Shown here: in pieces, positions 13,072 through 23,399 of the stretch
Layout: each line of letters starts with the position of its first letter
How positions within the stretch are numbered: position 1 is the stretch's first letter
From: Dictyophora rubrovolvata
Taxonomy: Eukaryota > Basidiomycota > Agaricomycetes > Phallales > Phallaceae
DNA: 64,000 nucleotides
Assembly: GCA_029959195.1 (NCBI GenBank)
Contig: CP114117.1
Span: 186,001 to 250,000 of the forward strand
Direction of reading: 5' to 3'
Notes under the pieces: generated by a model
Database searches by the model: none
Told to the model about the DNA's origin: nothing
What the model saw: the letters and a program-made list of their open reading frames with translations, nothing else
Program-made: the position numbers and the translations under genes

Positions 13072-14163
13072 TACGTGGTTGCGACCAGTGCAATATTTGA
13101 AGGTGTTTTGATTACTTGTAAAAAAGTTCGTCGATGCTCAGCCAAATGTTTTAGGAAAAGCATCTAGAACCGGTCATAGGAGGCATCCGGACATTGTATT
13201 TGACCTGAAAGACTACATTTACAATAAGTAATCTGTTTAAAACTTTAACACGATGAAACTCCGAAAAAGATCAAGGCCTACACAAGTACATCGATCTTTA
13301 CACTGGACGACATAGATACTCTCTGCCAAGTTGCATGACTGACTTCGGCAACCGATACTTCTTGAAAATGCACACGGCCGTCGACAATAGTACTATGTTG
13401 AAACGAAATGGCAAATGGTAAAGCTAGCTTGATAACAAGGCCGCTTGAAGACTAACCGTGAACATACCCACACTATGGAGTCAGACAGAAAACCAAGACG
13501 ATATTGTTGTTTGCACTATAAGCCACTGCATGGAAATATGTTTCTGTGTTTGTCGGTGTGTTGTGGTTGTGCCCGTCTAGAGTTTACAAGAATGACCTCC
13601 AGTGGACCAACGTCTCACAAATAATGATATGCGGAGTACTTGAGAGAGGATGTCGCCCGATACGCATAGCCCGACCATCCATACGTGTCTCAAGTGTTAA
13701 CGTTTTGCTTTGACACAAAATCCTGTCTTTGTATATGCAACCTCGGCTTAAAGGCGCGTTTTGCTATAGCGCAACTTGAAGCCAAGGGAAAGAAACCCGA
13801 GCGGTCAAGAAGAGTGTTGAATGCATATTATCAGAGTCTATCGACGGTTGTTCAAGTCTACGCAATTGTGGGATCGTTATCTCAAGCATGGACCATAGAA
13901 AAGGAGCACATTTGAATGGCAGAAGTGTTACTCGCAAGGCCATGAGTGTGGTCGGCTCGTAGGAATGCTAACCGATGATGCCGGGTACAAGTCACTAGTT
14001 AGGTTAATGGGTATTACTGGAAACATTAGTGGAGTTCATTTTAGCGGATAAAGCATAGCGTGCTATTCAATTCTAGCCACTTCAAATATCTACTCTTTCA
14101 AACAAATGACCATAAACATCCATACGTTCTCATTTATATCGATGTGATCGAAAATATTTGCCT
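13072..14163 (+). repeat. P450 3'-flank module, copy 1 (non-coding)
   Basis: About 1.1 kb downstream of P450 copy 1. It is shared with the flank of copy 2 and, in older form, with 9283-10125. Short open frames inside it (for example 13685-13915) are interrupted differently in the other copies, so I regard it as non-coding. Confidence 0.7.
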
Positions 14164-14557
14164 TTTGAGCCCAAATCCAACGGCGGCGGTGGCGGGATAA
14201 CACGACGTGGATATCATCCTTGTTAAGACTGGAACGCACAAGACGCAAACCAACCGGAACAAGAGAATAGCGTTCACCTTTTGCCTTGTATGGTCAGAAC
14301 GACAGACGTGAGAGATGTCGATGATTCATCATCTCAGCTTTTTATTGACGTTTGCAAGCTGAGCGTTCACCTTCAGGTCAGCCGCCACGCTTTAACCAAT
14401 GATACTGTGCCAACGTGTGTTTCCACCATAAACATTCGGGAAAAACTGAACAATCGTCTCTGTGGATTTCTTCGTAAATAACATACATAGCGTTGATTGA
14501 TACATAAGTATTGGGTGGATATTACGTAGCATAGGGCAGCCTTAATAAGTTGCCTTG
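14164..14557. other. Intergenic, nothing recognised
   Basis: Unique sequence between the end of the duplication and the 3' end of the Cys-rich D..ExK gene. A 66-codon plus-strand frame (14281-14481) has no recognisable features. Confidence 0.4.
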
Positions 14558-15643
14558 TTATGTGCGCACCGCCTTAAACAACTTCTGCAGCTCCTCCAAA
14601 GAGTCCTCCAGCGGCATCACGGGAGTCCAAAACGGGGCTACATATTTCTCTTGATAAGTCAAATCAATTGACACTTCCCTGACAATGTCATGTTTTATAT
14701 TTTCGCGTTTGAGAACGGTATTGCACCAATAATTGCCAGAGGCTACTATGGCGATGACCGACTTGACATCTTTGTTCTTTTCGAAGAGTAGAGCAGCTTG
14801 GACGTAGACATCAAAGATCGCGACTTGTATCATCTCTTCAATTTGGTCTTCAAAATCTTCTCCTTCTAGCCTGCGACTGGCCAGGCGTTTAATTTCAACC
14901 AAAAGCTTGACCCTGCAACCGGCTGCTTTGATATGTTCAGGTTTCGTAGGGTCGGCATTTGCTGGAGTTTTGCTTTCATGGAGTTTGAGGATCGCAAAAT
15001 CAGCAATTCGTGCCGAAGATCCTTTAGGCAATGCGATGGTGGTCACAGACGCGGCGATTGAAGTGGAAGCAGATGTATGTGCGTAGTCCATCGTTGGTGC
15101 ATTTTTTTCGACCGAGTATTGCGGGGCTTGTGCGATATTGACAACTGGTACATCTCTTGCAGCTTCTGCGGCTTCCTTGGTGAATTGGAGCAATTCTACC
15201 AACTCCTGCTGCCTTTTTGTCTGTAACCTCGTGTGCGGCCGACGAGGAGCCTCAAGCTCGCGCTGGATTTCCTCTTGTTCTGCTAGTGGTCCTTGCTCCG
15301 GTTCTGGTTCTTGCTCGTGTTCTGGCTCGGCTTCTAGTTTTTCAGCGCCGAGTTCATCATAACCCTCAGGTGATGCCCATACAACAAACTGAGGGAAAAC
15401 GACGAGGTTGCGAGTGTCTTTCACAATATCGACCAAGACGTGATTCCAAAATCCGTACCATGGGTGTTCAATGTTGCGGACGTTGTGTTCATAAGAGAGA
15501 GCATAAGAATGAGCTGGTCCAGTAACGCCGTGGCACGTGACGCATGACTATTGTTTCGAATAATAAGCCACCGTGCACTGTCCACAGTTCATCAGGGCAA
15601 CATCTACAAAGTACATGATTGCACATTCTTTGCACTCCAACAT
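14558..15643 (-). CDS. Cys-rich protein with PD-(D/E)XK-like motif
   Basis: A two-exon model closes in phase: ATG at 15643, exon 15643-15608, a 60-bp intron (GTAGAT...AATAG), then exon 15547-14558, giving 341 aa. The N-terminus has CKEC...CVTC, a possible Cys4 zinc site, followed by EHPWYGFWNHVLVDIV. An acidic, Glu/Pro-rich stretch (EPEHEQEPEPEQ) leads into a C-terminal domain with RIADFAIL, then about 30 residues later LLVEIKRL. This Asp...Glu-x-Lys spacing resembles PD-(D/E)XK nuclease-like folds, and hydrophobic residues surround both motifs. The assignment rests on motif spacing only. It runs divergently from the small gene at 15715, only about 70 bp away. Part of its 5' end is copied near 30.7 kb without the body of the gene. 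Confidence 0.6.
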
Positions 15644-15714
15644 CTTAGTAAGTCACAGAACATCCATAGAACGGCTTATTCTGAATGAAATGCGGACTAG
15701 GTTATTGTTATATT

Positions 15715-16095
15715 ATGGCGTCGTCCAAAACCAAAACCAAAACCACATGGCAGTATATGTACTTCGGGTACTTGGTTAGGGAGGAATGGCTTCTGGAATA
15801 CGGAGTGCGCAATAACCTGCTTCCAGACATGACCGGAAAGTCTCCAGGCGAGTTTGACGAAGTTAGATCAGTCATAGCCGCAGCGACTATGGATGTCATG
15901 GCGAAAGCACGATTATGTTTCTCCTCTACACTTGGATCGGTTTTGAGTTATGACAAAAAGCCCTTATTTTGCTTCGTGCTGGCGACAAACGATCCTCTCG
16001 ACAACCTTCCTCTTCCTCCACCTGCAAAGTGGGCCAGGCTGAAAGAGGTTTTAGAGACTATGGAGGAACCCCACTGGTATCTTGCGTTGGTATAG
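15715..16095 (+). CDS. Small conserved protein of unknown function, copy 1
   Basis: A single-exon 126-aa protein starting MASSKTKTKTTWQY, with no family I recognise. An upstream in-frame ATG at 15685 exists, but conservation with the second copy begins at MASSK. Central motifs are YLVREEWLLEYGVRNNLLPD, VIAAATMDVMAKAR and PLPPP, and it ends EEPHWYLALV. No signal peptide or membrane span is evident. The paralogue at 30859 keeps the frame open through an in-frame change in the number of Lys-Thr units and many synonymous substitutions, which supports real coding. It lies head-to-head with the Cys-rich D..ExK gene. Confidence 0.65.
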   Translation: MASSKTKTKTTWQYMYFGYLVREEWLLEYGVRNNLLPDMTGKSPGEFDEVRSVIAAATMDVMAKARLCFSSTLGSVLSYDKKPLFCFVLATNDPLDNLPLPPPAKWARLKEVLETMEEPHWYLALV

Positions 16096-16128
16096 ATCAT
16101 GTGTATGTGTATGTGTATGTGTATGTGT
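16096..16128 (+). repeat. Short GTGTAT hexanucleotide repeat
   Basis: Four tandem units of a GTGTAT-type hexamer directly follow the stop codon. The second copy of the block (after 31245) has only one unit, so the tract expanded or contracted after duplication. Confidence 0.8.
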
Positions 16129-16199
16129 AATGCTCTCAAATTATACCTTACATTACTATCTTGATCGCAATTTGTGATGGCGTAACTAAGTGGTCAATA

Positions 16200-16875
16200 G
16201 CCTCGCGTCCGGCAAGTCTCGAGCCAAACGGCTTTTGCTTTCTCTTTGATGAGTATAACCTTCTTCGTTGCATATGGAACATCGCAATAACGCCGATGAC
16301 ATTTCCATGTTAAAAGGTTCCTTGCGAAGATAGCCAACTCCGGTGCATCGTCTGTTGATAGTCTGTAGTGCCGGTCAGCAACCGACAAAGAATGCTCACC
16401 GCACCAATGTCCTCCTTCAAGGCTACAACGACAATTTGCACGAATGACACCTTAAGCGCACTTTCCTTGAAAGTTACATCACGTAGAAACATGTCAACAG
16501 TATAATGCACTCAATCTTCAATCTTTAATCTTCAGTGTGGAACCATCGGGCTTTGTCGGAGGTACCGTCGCCCCAAGTACGTGTTATTTCGACCTGCGTA
16601 TTGCCTGCATACGAATATTTTGGGCTCACAACTTCCGTTGTGATCAAGATAGCAGGTTTTCTCAACAAGATATCATTTGTCCTTGTCGACCGTCGCTCAA
16701 GTGCTTATGAGCTATGCTGAACCACAGGATGACGATAACACCGTCATTTCAAGGCAAGCTGTCGATCAGAGCGATATTAATGAGAATACGCTTATGAACG
16801 TTTATGGCCTTGATTGAAAGAGTATTTGAAATGGCTAGGATTGAATGGTTCGCTATGCTTTATGATAACGATCCC
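16200..16875 (-). repeat. Inverted copy of block E plus P450-flank tail
   Basis: The reverse complement of this stretch aligns to about 27800-28470. Matching anchors include AGATAGCCAACTCCGGTGCATC (16328 here), AAGTACGTGTTATTTCGA (16577) and GAAATGGCTAGGATTGAATGG (16827). The last anchor is the distal tail of the P450 3' flank. Divergence is substantial, with several indels. No domain was recognised in any frame. Confidence 0.8.
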
Positions 16876-16879
16876 AAAA

Positions 16880-17940
16880 TTGGATAAACTCGGAAGTAAA
16901 AAAGCCCTCCCGACTCGCTGTTTTCCAAAACCAACTCTTGCGGAAAACTTGAAAAGGGAAGGCACGTACAAACGATGAATTGTTTCTCGTCATCCGCGCT
17001 ATTATTCGGACCTCTTTTCATTCATCTGCTGCTGCCACCTTATTAAACCGCAAATTAATCCATCGATACACTCACTACAGCGGCGTAAGAGGCCGGGAAT
17101 CTGTGAAGGAGCAACATCAAACGGATTGGTCGTAAGGGAAACTTGACCAAACGAACCGTGCTTTGTGTAAACACAAGAGTCTAAGACACGTTCAATTATA
17201 ATTGTTTCTGTACTTCATCGCTATACGGATTGAGTATAATTATCTTTCCGCCCATTCAACGTCGTATCACCATACGAGAAATTTTGCCTTGTTCTTTTTG
17301 GGTGACACAATTTGTTTTGGTTAGAAATCCCGCGTCGTTGAAACAAGTTGTGAAAGGGATGGAAAAAAGCGCGATTTGCGACTCTCCGAGGTGAACAGTG
17401 TTGGATGTTTAGCACTTGAAATTATTGGGCCATCCTGGATTTTCTTGATTTTTCGACACCAAAGGAAAAAACTCAAATGAAGTAGAGACTGAAGACGTCC
17501 GCGGGTGGACATGTACAGTCCTAGTTGTAGTAGACGTACTACTGCGTCACCATAGACCATGGAGGAAAATGGGTAAAACGGATGAACTTCATCATGTACA
17601 GTCCCATTATTTTACTTTTGCTGACCACAAGCGGGAATCTCAGATATAAAGCTGTTGATTTTTAAGGTACCGCAATCATTTAAAGCTGTCTTCAAACTTG
17701 ATCATCATTGGCACACATCAACCTATCCATTGTCGAATAACCATGTTAATATGTTGATACCGGATTACGCCACTACGGGCAGACGCTCTTGTACGACTAC
17801 AACTTCACGTTACTGTATAGTAGTATATATAAGGCCTTGAAGCTAACGCGTTACAAGTTTGACAGGATCAGGACACCATGGACAATGATCCAAGCGTTAT
17901 TAGTACTGTTCTCGAAAACACAAATATCCAGAAAACCATC
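16880..17940. other. Intergenic, nothing recognised
   Basis: About 1 kb with only short, unsupported open frames on both strands (for example 17221-17560 on the minus strand). No repeat partner within the window and no RNA gene was seen. Confidence 0.4.
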
Positions 17941-17957
17941 AGTTCCAGACGCAACGG

Positions 17958-18040
17958 CAATTCGGAGAATCTCCTCAATAAGCGAGTTCTTCATCTTCGA
18001 TGCCCTTGAAAAGCATGAAAACTATTCCACCTCTTGATCA
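17958..18040 (-). pseudogene. Fragment of the ubiquitin-like 'YLFWEA' family
   Basis: The reverse complement reads FMLFKGI, then DEELAY, then an in-frame stop, then GD. This matches the FMLFKGIQDDELAYWGD segment of the intact relative (37281-38853). About 80 bp are recognisable. It is a small truncated relic. Confidence 0.65.
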
Positions 18041-18187
18041 ATGTCAATGGTATAAGGGTCATTTTTGCAGGAACAGCGGCCTGTTTGCTGACGGCATGCT
18101 TAATAGTCCTGGATAGCTAGAAGCATTTGTAGAGCTTGGCCCCTGAGTTGCTTGAAGGCAGAGACCCCTGATTATTATTGATCGTCC

Positions 18188-18489
18188 GCAGGTTATTGAA
18201 CCCGAAGTACTTGTTAATGATGATGACATTTTTGGGAATCAACGGGATACAGAGGAGGATGAGTCGACGGAAGCTGTCCTCGGTTTAGCGCAAGTGCATC
18301 ATCTGAATGACGCGCTTGCAAGGATGGTGCGTTACTTCGTCGCTTTATCAAGTAGGGTTGTGAGCGCTGACCATTTTTCTTTTCTTTTTTAGAATCTGAT
18401 TTCCATCCTGAGGTTGCGCTCATCACTTGATTCTGTAGAAATACCCCCCCGTTCATGTATACATAGGTTCAGGGCTCTGGGGACGTAAC
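18188..18489 (+). pseudogene. Orphan 3' gene fragment, two exons
   Basis: After an acceptor-like CCGCAG at 18191 the frame reads VIEPEVLVNDDDIFGNQ, an acidic stretch, then LGLAQVHHLNDALARM. A well-formed intron of about 66 bp (GTGCGT...TTTTTTAG) leads to NLISILRLRSSLDSVEIP and a stop near 18487. The composition and splice sites look like a true gene end, but upstream exons are not evident. The family is not recognised. It may be a truncated fragment or an incompletely read small gene. Confidence 0.4.
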
Positions 18490-18738
18490 GATGCGTATTG
18501 AGGACACAATTAATATTTTCGTATTGTATAACATATGATACTTGTAATAGACGAATCATCTTGATTGAACAATGTAACGGACATGATTTTCTAGCTTAGC
18601 CCCAACGACAACAGAAACAAATTGTTAGTTTGGTAAAATAGTTTGCTTTTGAAAGTTCCCATCTCAATACTAAAATATAATTTGTCAAAAAACATGAACC
18701 GCTTCAAGCTTTGTTGGGAAAAGACTAGCGAACGGCTT

Positions 18739-21492
18739 TTAGGAAGATCTCAGAAATGAAGAATGAAGACATAACACATACGGAGTTTTCTGCAAATCGC
18801 TACTATTTTTTCCTCCGGCAACACCAGTACTCCCGTCTGAGACATCTCTCGTCCATTGCAGGATCTCCAACAAGGCAGGTCGCAGATTAGGATCCCGCTG
18901 CATTAATTGACCAGCCATCGTCAGTATCAGAGATCGCTGGGGGAACTCTCCAGCCGCCTCGCATAATTGCTTAAGTACCATTCCGAAACTCCACAGATCT
19001 GCTTTGAACGGGTTATACGGACCCGACCCAATCTCAGGTGCCATATATCCATCTGTGCCCACCACGCTGGTTATCATAGTCGACTGATTCGTGACGCGCA
19101 CAGCGCAGCTGAAGTCGATAATCGTCAGCTTCGGATCGCTTGGGTCGGTTGTTGAAGCAAGAAGATTTTCGGGCTTCAGATCTAGATGCGCGACGAGATT
19201 TTCATGAAGGAATTGAACACCTTCTAATAACTGAAGAACCAGATCCGGCAAATGAATGGCCAACTCCTGGATATTCTTCATCCACCTTCCCGCTCCAAGC
19301 ATAGCCATCAGTGAACCGCCCGAGAACGTGGAAGATCCAATGGGACGAATGATATAACCTGAAAGCGGTTTCAGGTCATTCAGGTATGTAATTATCTGCA
19401 GTTCTTTCGAGTATTCTGGGATGAATTTCACGTAGTGTTTCGTTTCAGGATCGTTCCTTGGCTGCACAACAGCGAGATTGGGATTCTACAAATGTGAACA
19501 GAAATTAATTCCATAATCAATTTGGGAGATAGATAGATATTACGAAATACGGGGAATATAAAATCTCATAGTCCAGCTTGTCTAGTTCATTTCGAAGTTC
19601 GGGTGCTTCAAATACACCATACATGTCTCCGTATCCTCCGTCGCCGAGGCCTCTGTTACGCGCAACGGTGTTTGCGTTGTTGTTCGATGAATTGAAATTG
19701 TTGCTTTGTCCACCATCTTCAGGATTGTTTCCTCTGCTAGCTGGTCTGTCCTTTGAATGGAGTGATTTTAGACCCTTGGCGTCCTCGGTTAATAATTGCA
19801 GCGTTCCTTCGTACTCTCTTCCTAAATTCTCGGACAAGTATTTAGTTCTGTCTCTGAGGTTGAGCATCTCTAGGAAAAATTGATTCGCTGCGTCACCGTT
19901 TTTCAAGTTAAAAGTCTTCAACACAATGTGGACCTATAAAGAAAGAAAGCGTTGGGTATTCATAACTACATGTTTGATTGAGCGTCACCTCACCTTTGGA
20001 TCTGATCCACCTTCGGAAACCAGAATGTATCTTTGTGCTTTTAGGTCCGCAGTAAGGTAAATCGCGACCATGAAGAACCACTTCTTTGGCTGGGCACTTG
20101 CATCGGTAAAGTGTTGCCCGATACGAACGGCGGCGATGGCTTGCATGAGCATACGTTGCTTATCCTCTTCATTCTTCTGTGAAACGATTTCCGAAATAAC
20201 AAGCGGGCATAGAGTCCCGTTGTCCATTACGGACCAGTCGCTTTTCGGTGTATATTTGACGGTAGTATCATCATGCAATGCCAAAAAAATTGGGAACTCC
20301 CACGACTGATCTCTGAAAGACATTCAGATATTTGATGGCGAGGTCATAAAAATGAAACGTACTGCTTGTAATTCAAACGAGGACCTGAATTTATATAAAG
20401 GAAAGGAGTGTGTACGAAAAAATGGCAAAAAATGGCAGCTTTGAAATTGGAAGCATGTTGATTTGCCGAAACGGAATCTTTGAGAAAAGTATGATTGAGG
20501 ACAAGGAATGAGAAGTATTCCCGTGGATTTTGTGAGGGCAAATTTGGCGTGTTGACGAATACGTTGTCAAATTGGTGTTTATAACGGGTCTTGGCTAACG
20601 ACAAATCGACATTCCTATCGCTGTCCTGTTTGACAAGCAATAGGTAAATAATAATTTGGAAAAAAAGCGTGAACTTGAACAATCACAGAATATGACCGAC
20701 GCTGAGATAAATTAACTTCAAATTCGCGTAAAGCTTTTAGGGCAGGTATCTCCGAATGGATGCTTCCATTGGGAGGATGCACGATGCAGTTGTTGAGTTG
20801 TATGTCATTTTCTTTCCATTGATTCCAGGCCGAGACTCTGAGGACGAGCGAACGATAGACTGAATCGTAACGTAATTGGAGTGTTGCTAGTGCCTGTGTG
20901 TGGATGTCATTCTGCAACACCGCTGGGGATTTTACTAGGCAAATGTTATGATTCGGACTATCAAATACATACCTAAACGACGTGTGTTGTCAAAGTTGTG
21001 ATTTTCCCAGTCGCTAGCCAACACATCATATATCCCAGGATATTTGTTTAACAAATCCATTGCTGCATGGGGAGGACTATGATCTTGGTTCAGTGCATGT
21101 GGGGCGCTGTGAATGATCATCACAAGAGGGTAGAGAGCGTATTCTCTGCTGGGCGCGTGCGCTCCGTAAAAAGCCATAATGTTTGAATCGGCGTCACGTT
21201 CTGCCTTGGAGATTTCGCGTTGAACAACACTTAGTGGACCGTTTTCCTGTTGACCAATACGAAATGTGTGCATCCCTTCCTGTTGACTTCGAGGTGGCGG
21301 AACCTCGTCTGTGTGTTGAAGGTTGACTCTGAACTGAGGCATTCCTTGGGCCTCTGTGGATTGTGGTACTTGTAAGTACTGATGTTGCTGCGCTGGGAGC
21401 TGAGTGTCTTGTTGTCCTTGCGGGTGACCTTGTCCAGCCCAGGAACGACCTTGTTGGTGAGATCTATAATCGCTTGGAGATCGATGAGACAT
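18739..21492 (-). CDS. Protein kinase with long N-terminal region (DFS variant)
   Basis: A six-exon model closes in phase: 21492-20973, 20934-20675, 20625-20363, 20312-19994, 19933-19544 and 19485-18739, giving 832 aa. The first about 550 residues are of unknown function, beginning with a Gln-rich stretch (PQGQQDTQLPAQQHQYLQ). The kinase domain follows: glycine loop LGDGGYGDMYG, VKF lysine, KELQ glutamate, catalytic HLDLKPENLL, then DFS where DFG is usual, activation segment VVGTDGYMAPE and PFKADLWSFGMVLKQL. A serine in place of the glycine is unusual but tolerated in some active kinases; metal-binding Asp and catalytic Asp are both kept. It is expected to be a Ser/Thr kinase or a modified pseudokinase in the cytoplasm. 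Its neighbours give no pathway. Confidence 0.82.
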
Positions 21493-21970
21493 AAGAGATG
21501 ATTGTAGTTCACTTACAAGAAGCGAAGTCAGTCTGGCACGTCTTTTATGGCCTCGTGGGTCGGTCAATCAGCAAAAGACCGACGAAGAAAGCTGAGCGCA
21601 AGCAAGTTGTCGTTATTACGTCATCCGTGTTTACATAAGGCAGTCGTCATATACCATTCAATATTTCATATCTTGTATCTATTCTGAAGCTCAACACACT
21701 TCAGCTTGAAGTCTTGCCTAAGTTGCGACACGAACATTGCATAGTCAGCCACCGGTTACATGGGAATTCGTCCACTTTTGCTTGCACTTTAACGGTGAGC
21801 TACTATAGTAGTTCAGGTTATCGTCCGCCTCCTACGACTCCAAGACATGCTTTCACATCATCAGAAAGCCATTATTAGAAGGAATTTTAATTTTAATTTT
21901 CACGTAGATATGTCACACTCATATCATTCCAACAGAGACCTCACCTTTTTCTTCTCAACATCCAATGATC
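21493..21970. other. Promoter region of the DFS kinase; intergenic
   Basis: About 480 bp between the kinase start codon and the SRPK relic. No other gene is visible. Confidence 0.4.
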
Positions 21971-21977
21971 TCATGAC

Positions 21978-22923
21978 TGAAGACTACGAAGACTAGGTGG
22001 ACTACACCCGCGGTGGTTACCATTAGCATCGAATTTAGTGACGGACACCACGTCGTCGTCAAGAAACTGGGTTGGGGTCATCTCAGCATAGTTCCGTCGA
22101 CAAAAGACACCAAGTAAGTTCTATTACCATATAAAGTCCAACGCATCCTTTTGATCTTTATCTCTTCGTTGTTAAAAGTGATGGTCTCATAGAATAAAAG
22201 GCGCTCCAACGTCAAGCAGATTGCAAAGGAGATCTGGCTCGGTCTTGACTATCTTCATCGCCATGATTCGCACAGGTACGTCACCACTTTTCGCGATCTC
22301 TCAAAATGTCGTCGACTGAACTCGCTCGTTTCTATTAGATCTCAAACCAGAAAACGTCTTGAGTTGTATTGATGATGTTGAATCTATCATTCGAGCCGAT
22401 TTGGCGAACACCTCGAACAGTGTGGCTACTGCTAAGGTATATTGGTCTATACAAGTCGAAGCATGTATCTCCAAACTACCCTAAACAACCTAGTTAATCG
22501 ACGTTCAGCCTTCACAAGATCCGAAACTTTGGACACTTCAATGTCCAATAAAGAAAATGCCGCAATTTACACACTGGATCACAACCTTTACCTTCGCCTG
22601 GTGCCTCTTCCTCCGCGCTGAACTGGTTTGAATTCGGCGTGAGCAAAATAAAATCTACTGGACCATGGACATCGGCCGGTGGTGCTAGTGCTGCTGGTTC
22701 AGCCAATGCTAAAGTTTCTCCTTCCGGCGTGGCACAAGACTTGAGCGCGGTTTCGCTGAATGCAAGTCCAGGTCATGCAACGGGTATGCCTGACGTGTCC
22801 GTATTCACACAGCAGAGACTGAAGGCTTCAGAGACATCACCATCAGAGCCTTGCGAGAGTTGGTCACATGAAACTCCCATGTCGAGGGAAGATCAACCCA
22901 TCGCCTTCCCATGTCCATATTGA
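21978..22923 (+). pseudogene. SRPK-type (SR-protein kinase) pseudogene
   Basis: Segments diagnostic of SRPK kinases occur in order, in changing frames. An acidic EDYED start with YTRGGYH and KKLGWGHLS is near 21983-22090, then KQIAKEIWLGLDYLH near 22212-22260, then DLKPENVLSC near 22338-22370. A low-complexity Ala/Ser/Gly-rich part (22639-22800) resembles the kinase spacer. Stops and frame changes interrupt the first segment, and the activation segment and C-lobe are not identifiable. Intact SRPKs phosphorylate SR splicing factors. This copy looks dead. Confidence 0.72.
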
Positions 22924-22958
22924 TTTCCCTATACTAGTAGGCACCCTGGTCGACCCAA

Positions 22959-23348
22959 TTGCCATCCCTGGCCCAGGCTGTGACGTCTAATTGTCTAACA
23001 TGGTTTCTCAATGTGGAAATGGATTGTTCGCTTTATGTACAACCGTTGAGGTGGAATTTCAACCCCAACTTCCGGACTTCTTCCGCCCCTTCGGCGCCAT
23101 TGCCCCACAACAACGAGGACAAATTTCACCCACTCAAGGTCGGCCCTATTCTGTCCATTATGACTTTTACATTAGCACACATCATCTTCCGTCAGGATGA
23201 AATCGCTCAGTGCAACAATAATATTAAACTTCTTCGAGAGCAAGTACGGGATGATAAGCCGCCTGAAAGCGGGTTCATACAGGGAGCCCATGTTCTCGCG
23301 TGGCAGTGCTTCACTCATCATATCATAAGCAGCAACAATGCGATATGA
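22959..23348 (+). other. Open frame of unknown status (129 codons)
   Basis: A plus-strand open frame follows the SRPK relic. It reads for example MDCSLYVQPLRWNFNPNF and later KLLREQVRDDKPP. I recognise no family and see no splice sites. It may be the decayed 3' part of the SRPK relic or chance. Confidence 0.2.
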
Positions 23349-23399
23349 AATTGTCTTTTGACGTCGTTTGAAAGTCTTTGAAAATAACACAAAACTGGT

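Larger units (their letters stand above)
10776..14163 (+). repeat. Segmental duplication, copy 1 (P450 gene plus flanks)
   Basis: Direct repeat of 24391-27917. The left ends align without gaps at an offset of exactly 13,615 bases, from ACACTTCCACTTTC onward. The similarity runs through the whole P450 gene and about 1.1 kb of 3' flank and stops abruptly after GAAAATATTTGCCTT. The copies differ by scattered single bases and by a foldback insertion present only in copy 2. Confidence 0.93.
15545..16175 (+). repeat. Duplicated block B, copy 1
   Basis: Direct repeat of about 30708-31310. It spans the 5' end of the minus-strand Cys-rich gene, the short divergent promoter and the whole small plus-strand gene. 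Similarity fades just after the stop codons. Confidence 0.85.

Noticed and set aside
13685-13915. 76-codon frame in the P450 3' flank, with a similar one at 27448
   Set aside because: The frames diverge by indels between copies and are absent from the third copy, so coding is unlikely.
9283-14163. Possible tandem P450 gene cluster with a third P450 before 9.3 kb
   Set aside because: The third flank copy is real, but I found no P450 motif upstream of it, so no third gene is called.
15643-15715. MYND zinc-finger reading (CGQCTVAYYS) across the start of the minus-strand gene
   Set aside because: That frame runs into a stop at once, while treating the same 60 bp as an intron gives a clean in-phase model, so MYND was not called.
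16194-16265. Minus-region resemblance of TAFAFSLMSITFFVAYG to a WD40 repeat of the NLR (ITALAFSLTGATFLVAYD)
   Set aside because: Only about 50 bp match and the partner copy near 28.46 kb does not preserve it, so chance cannot be excluded.
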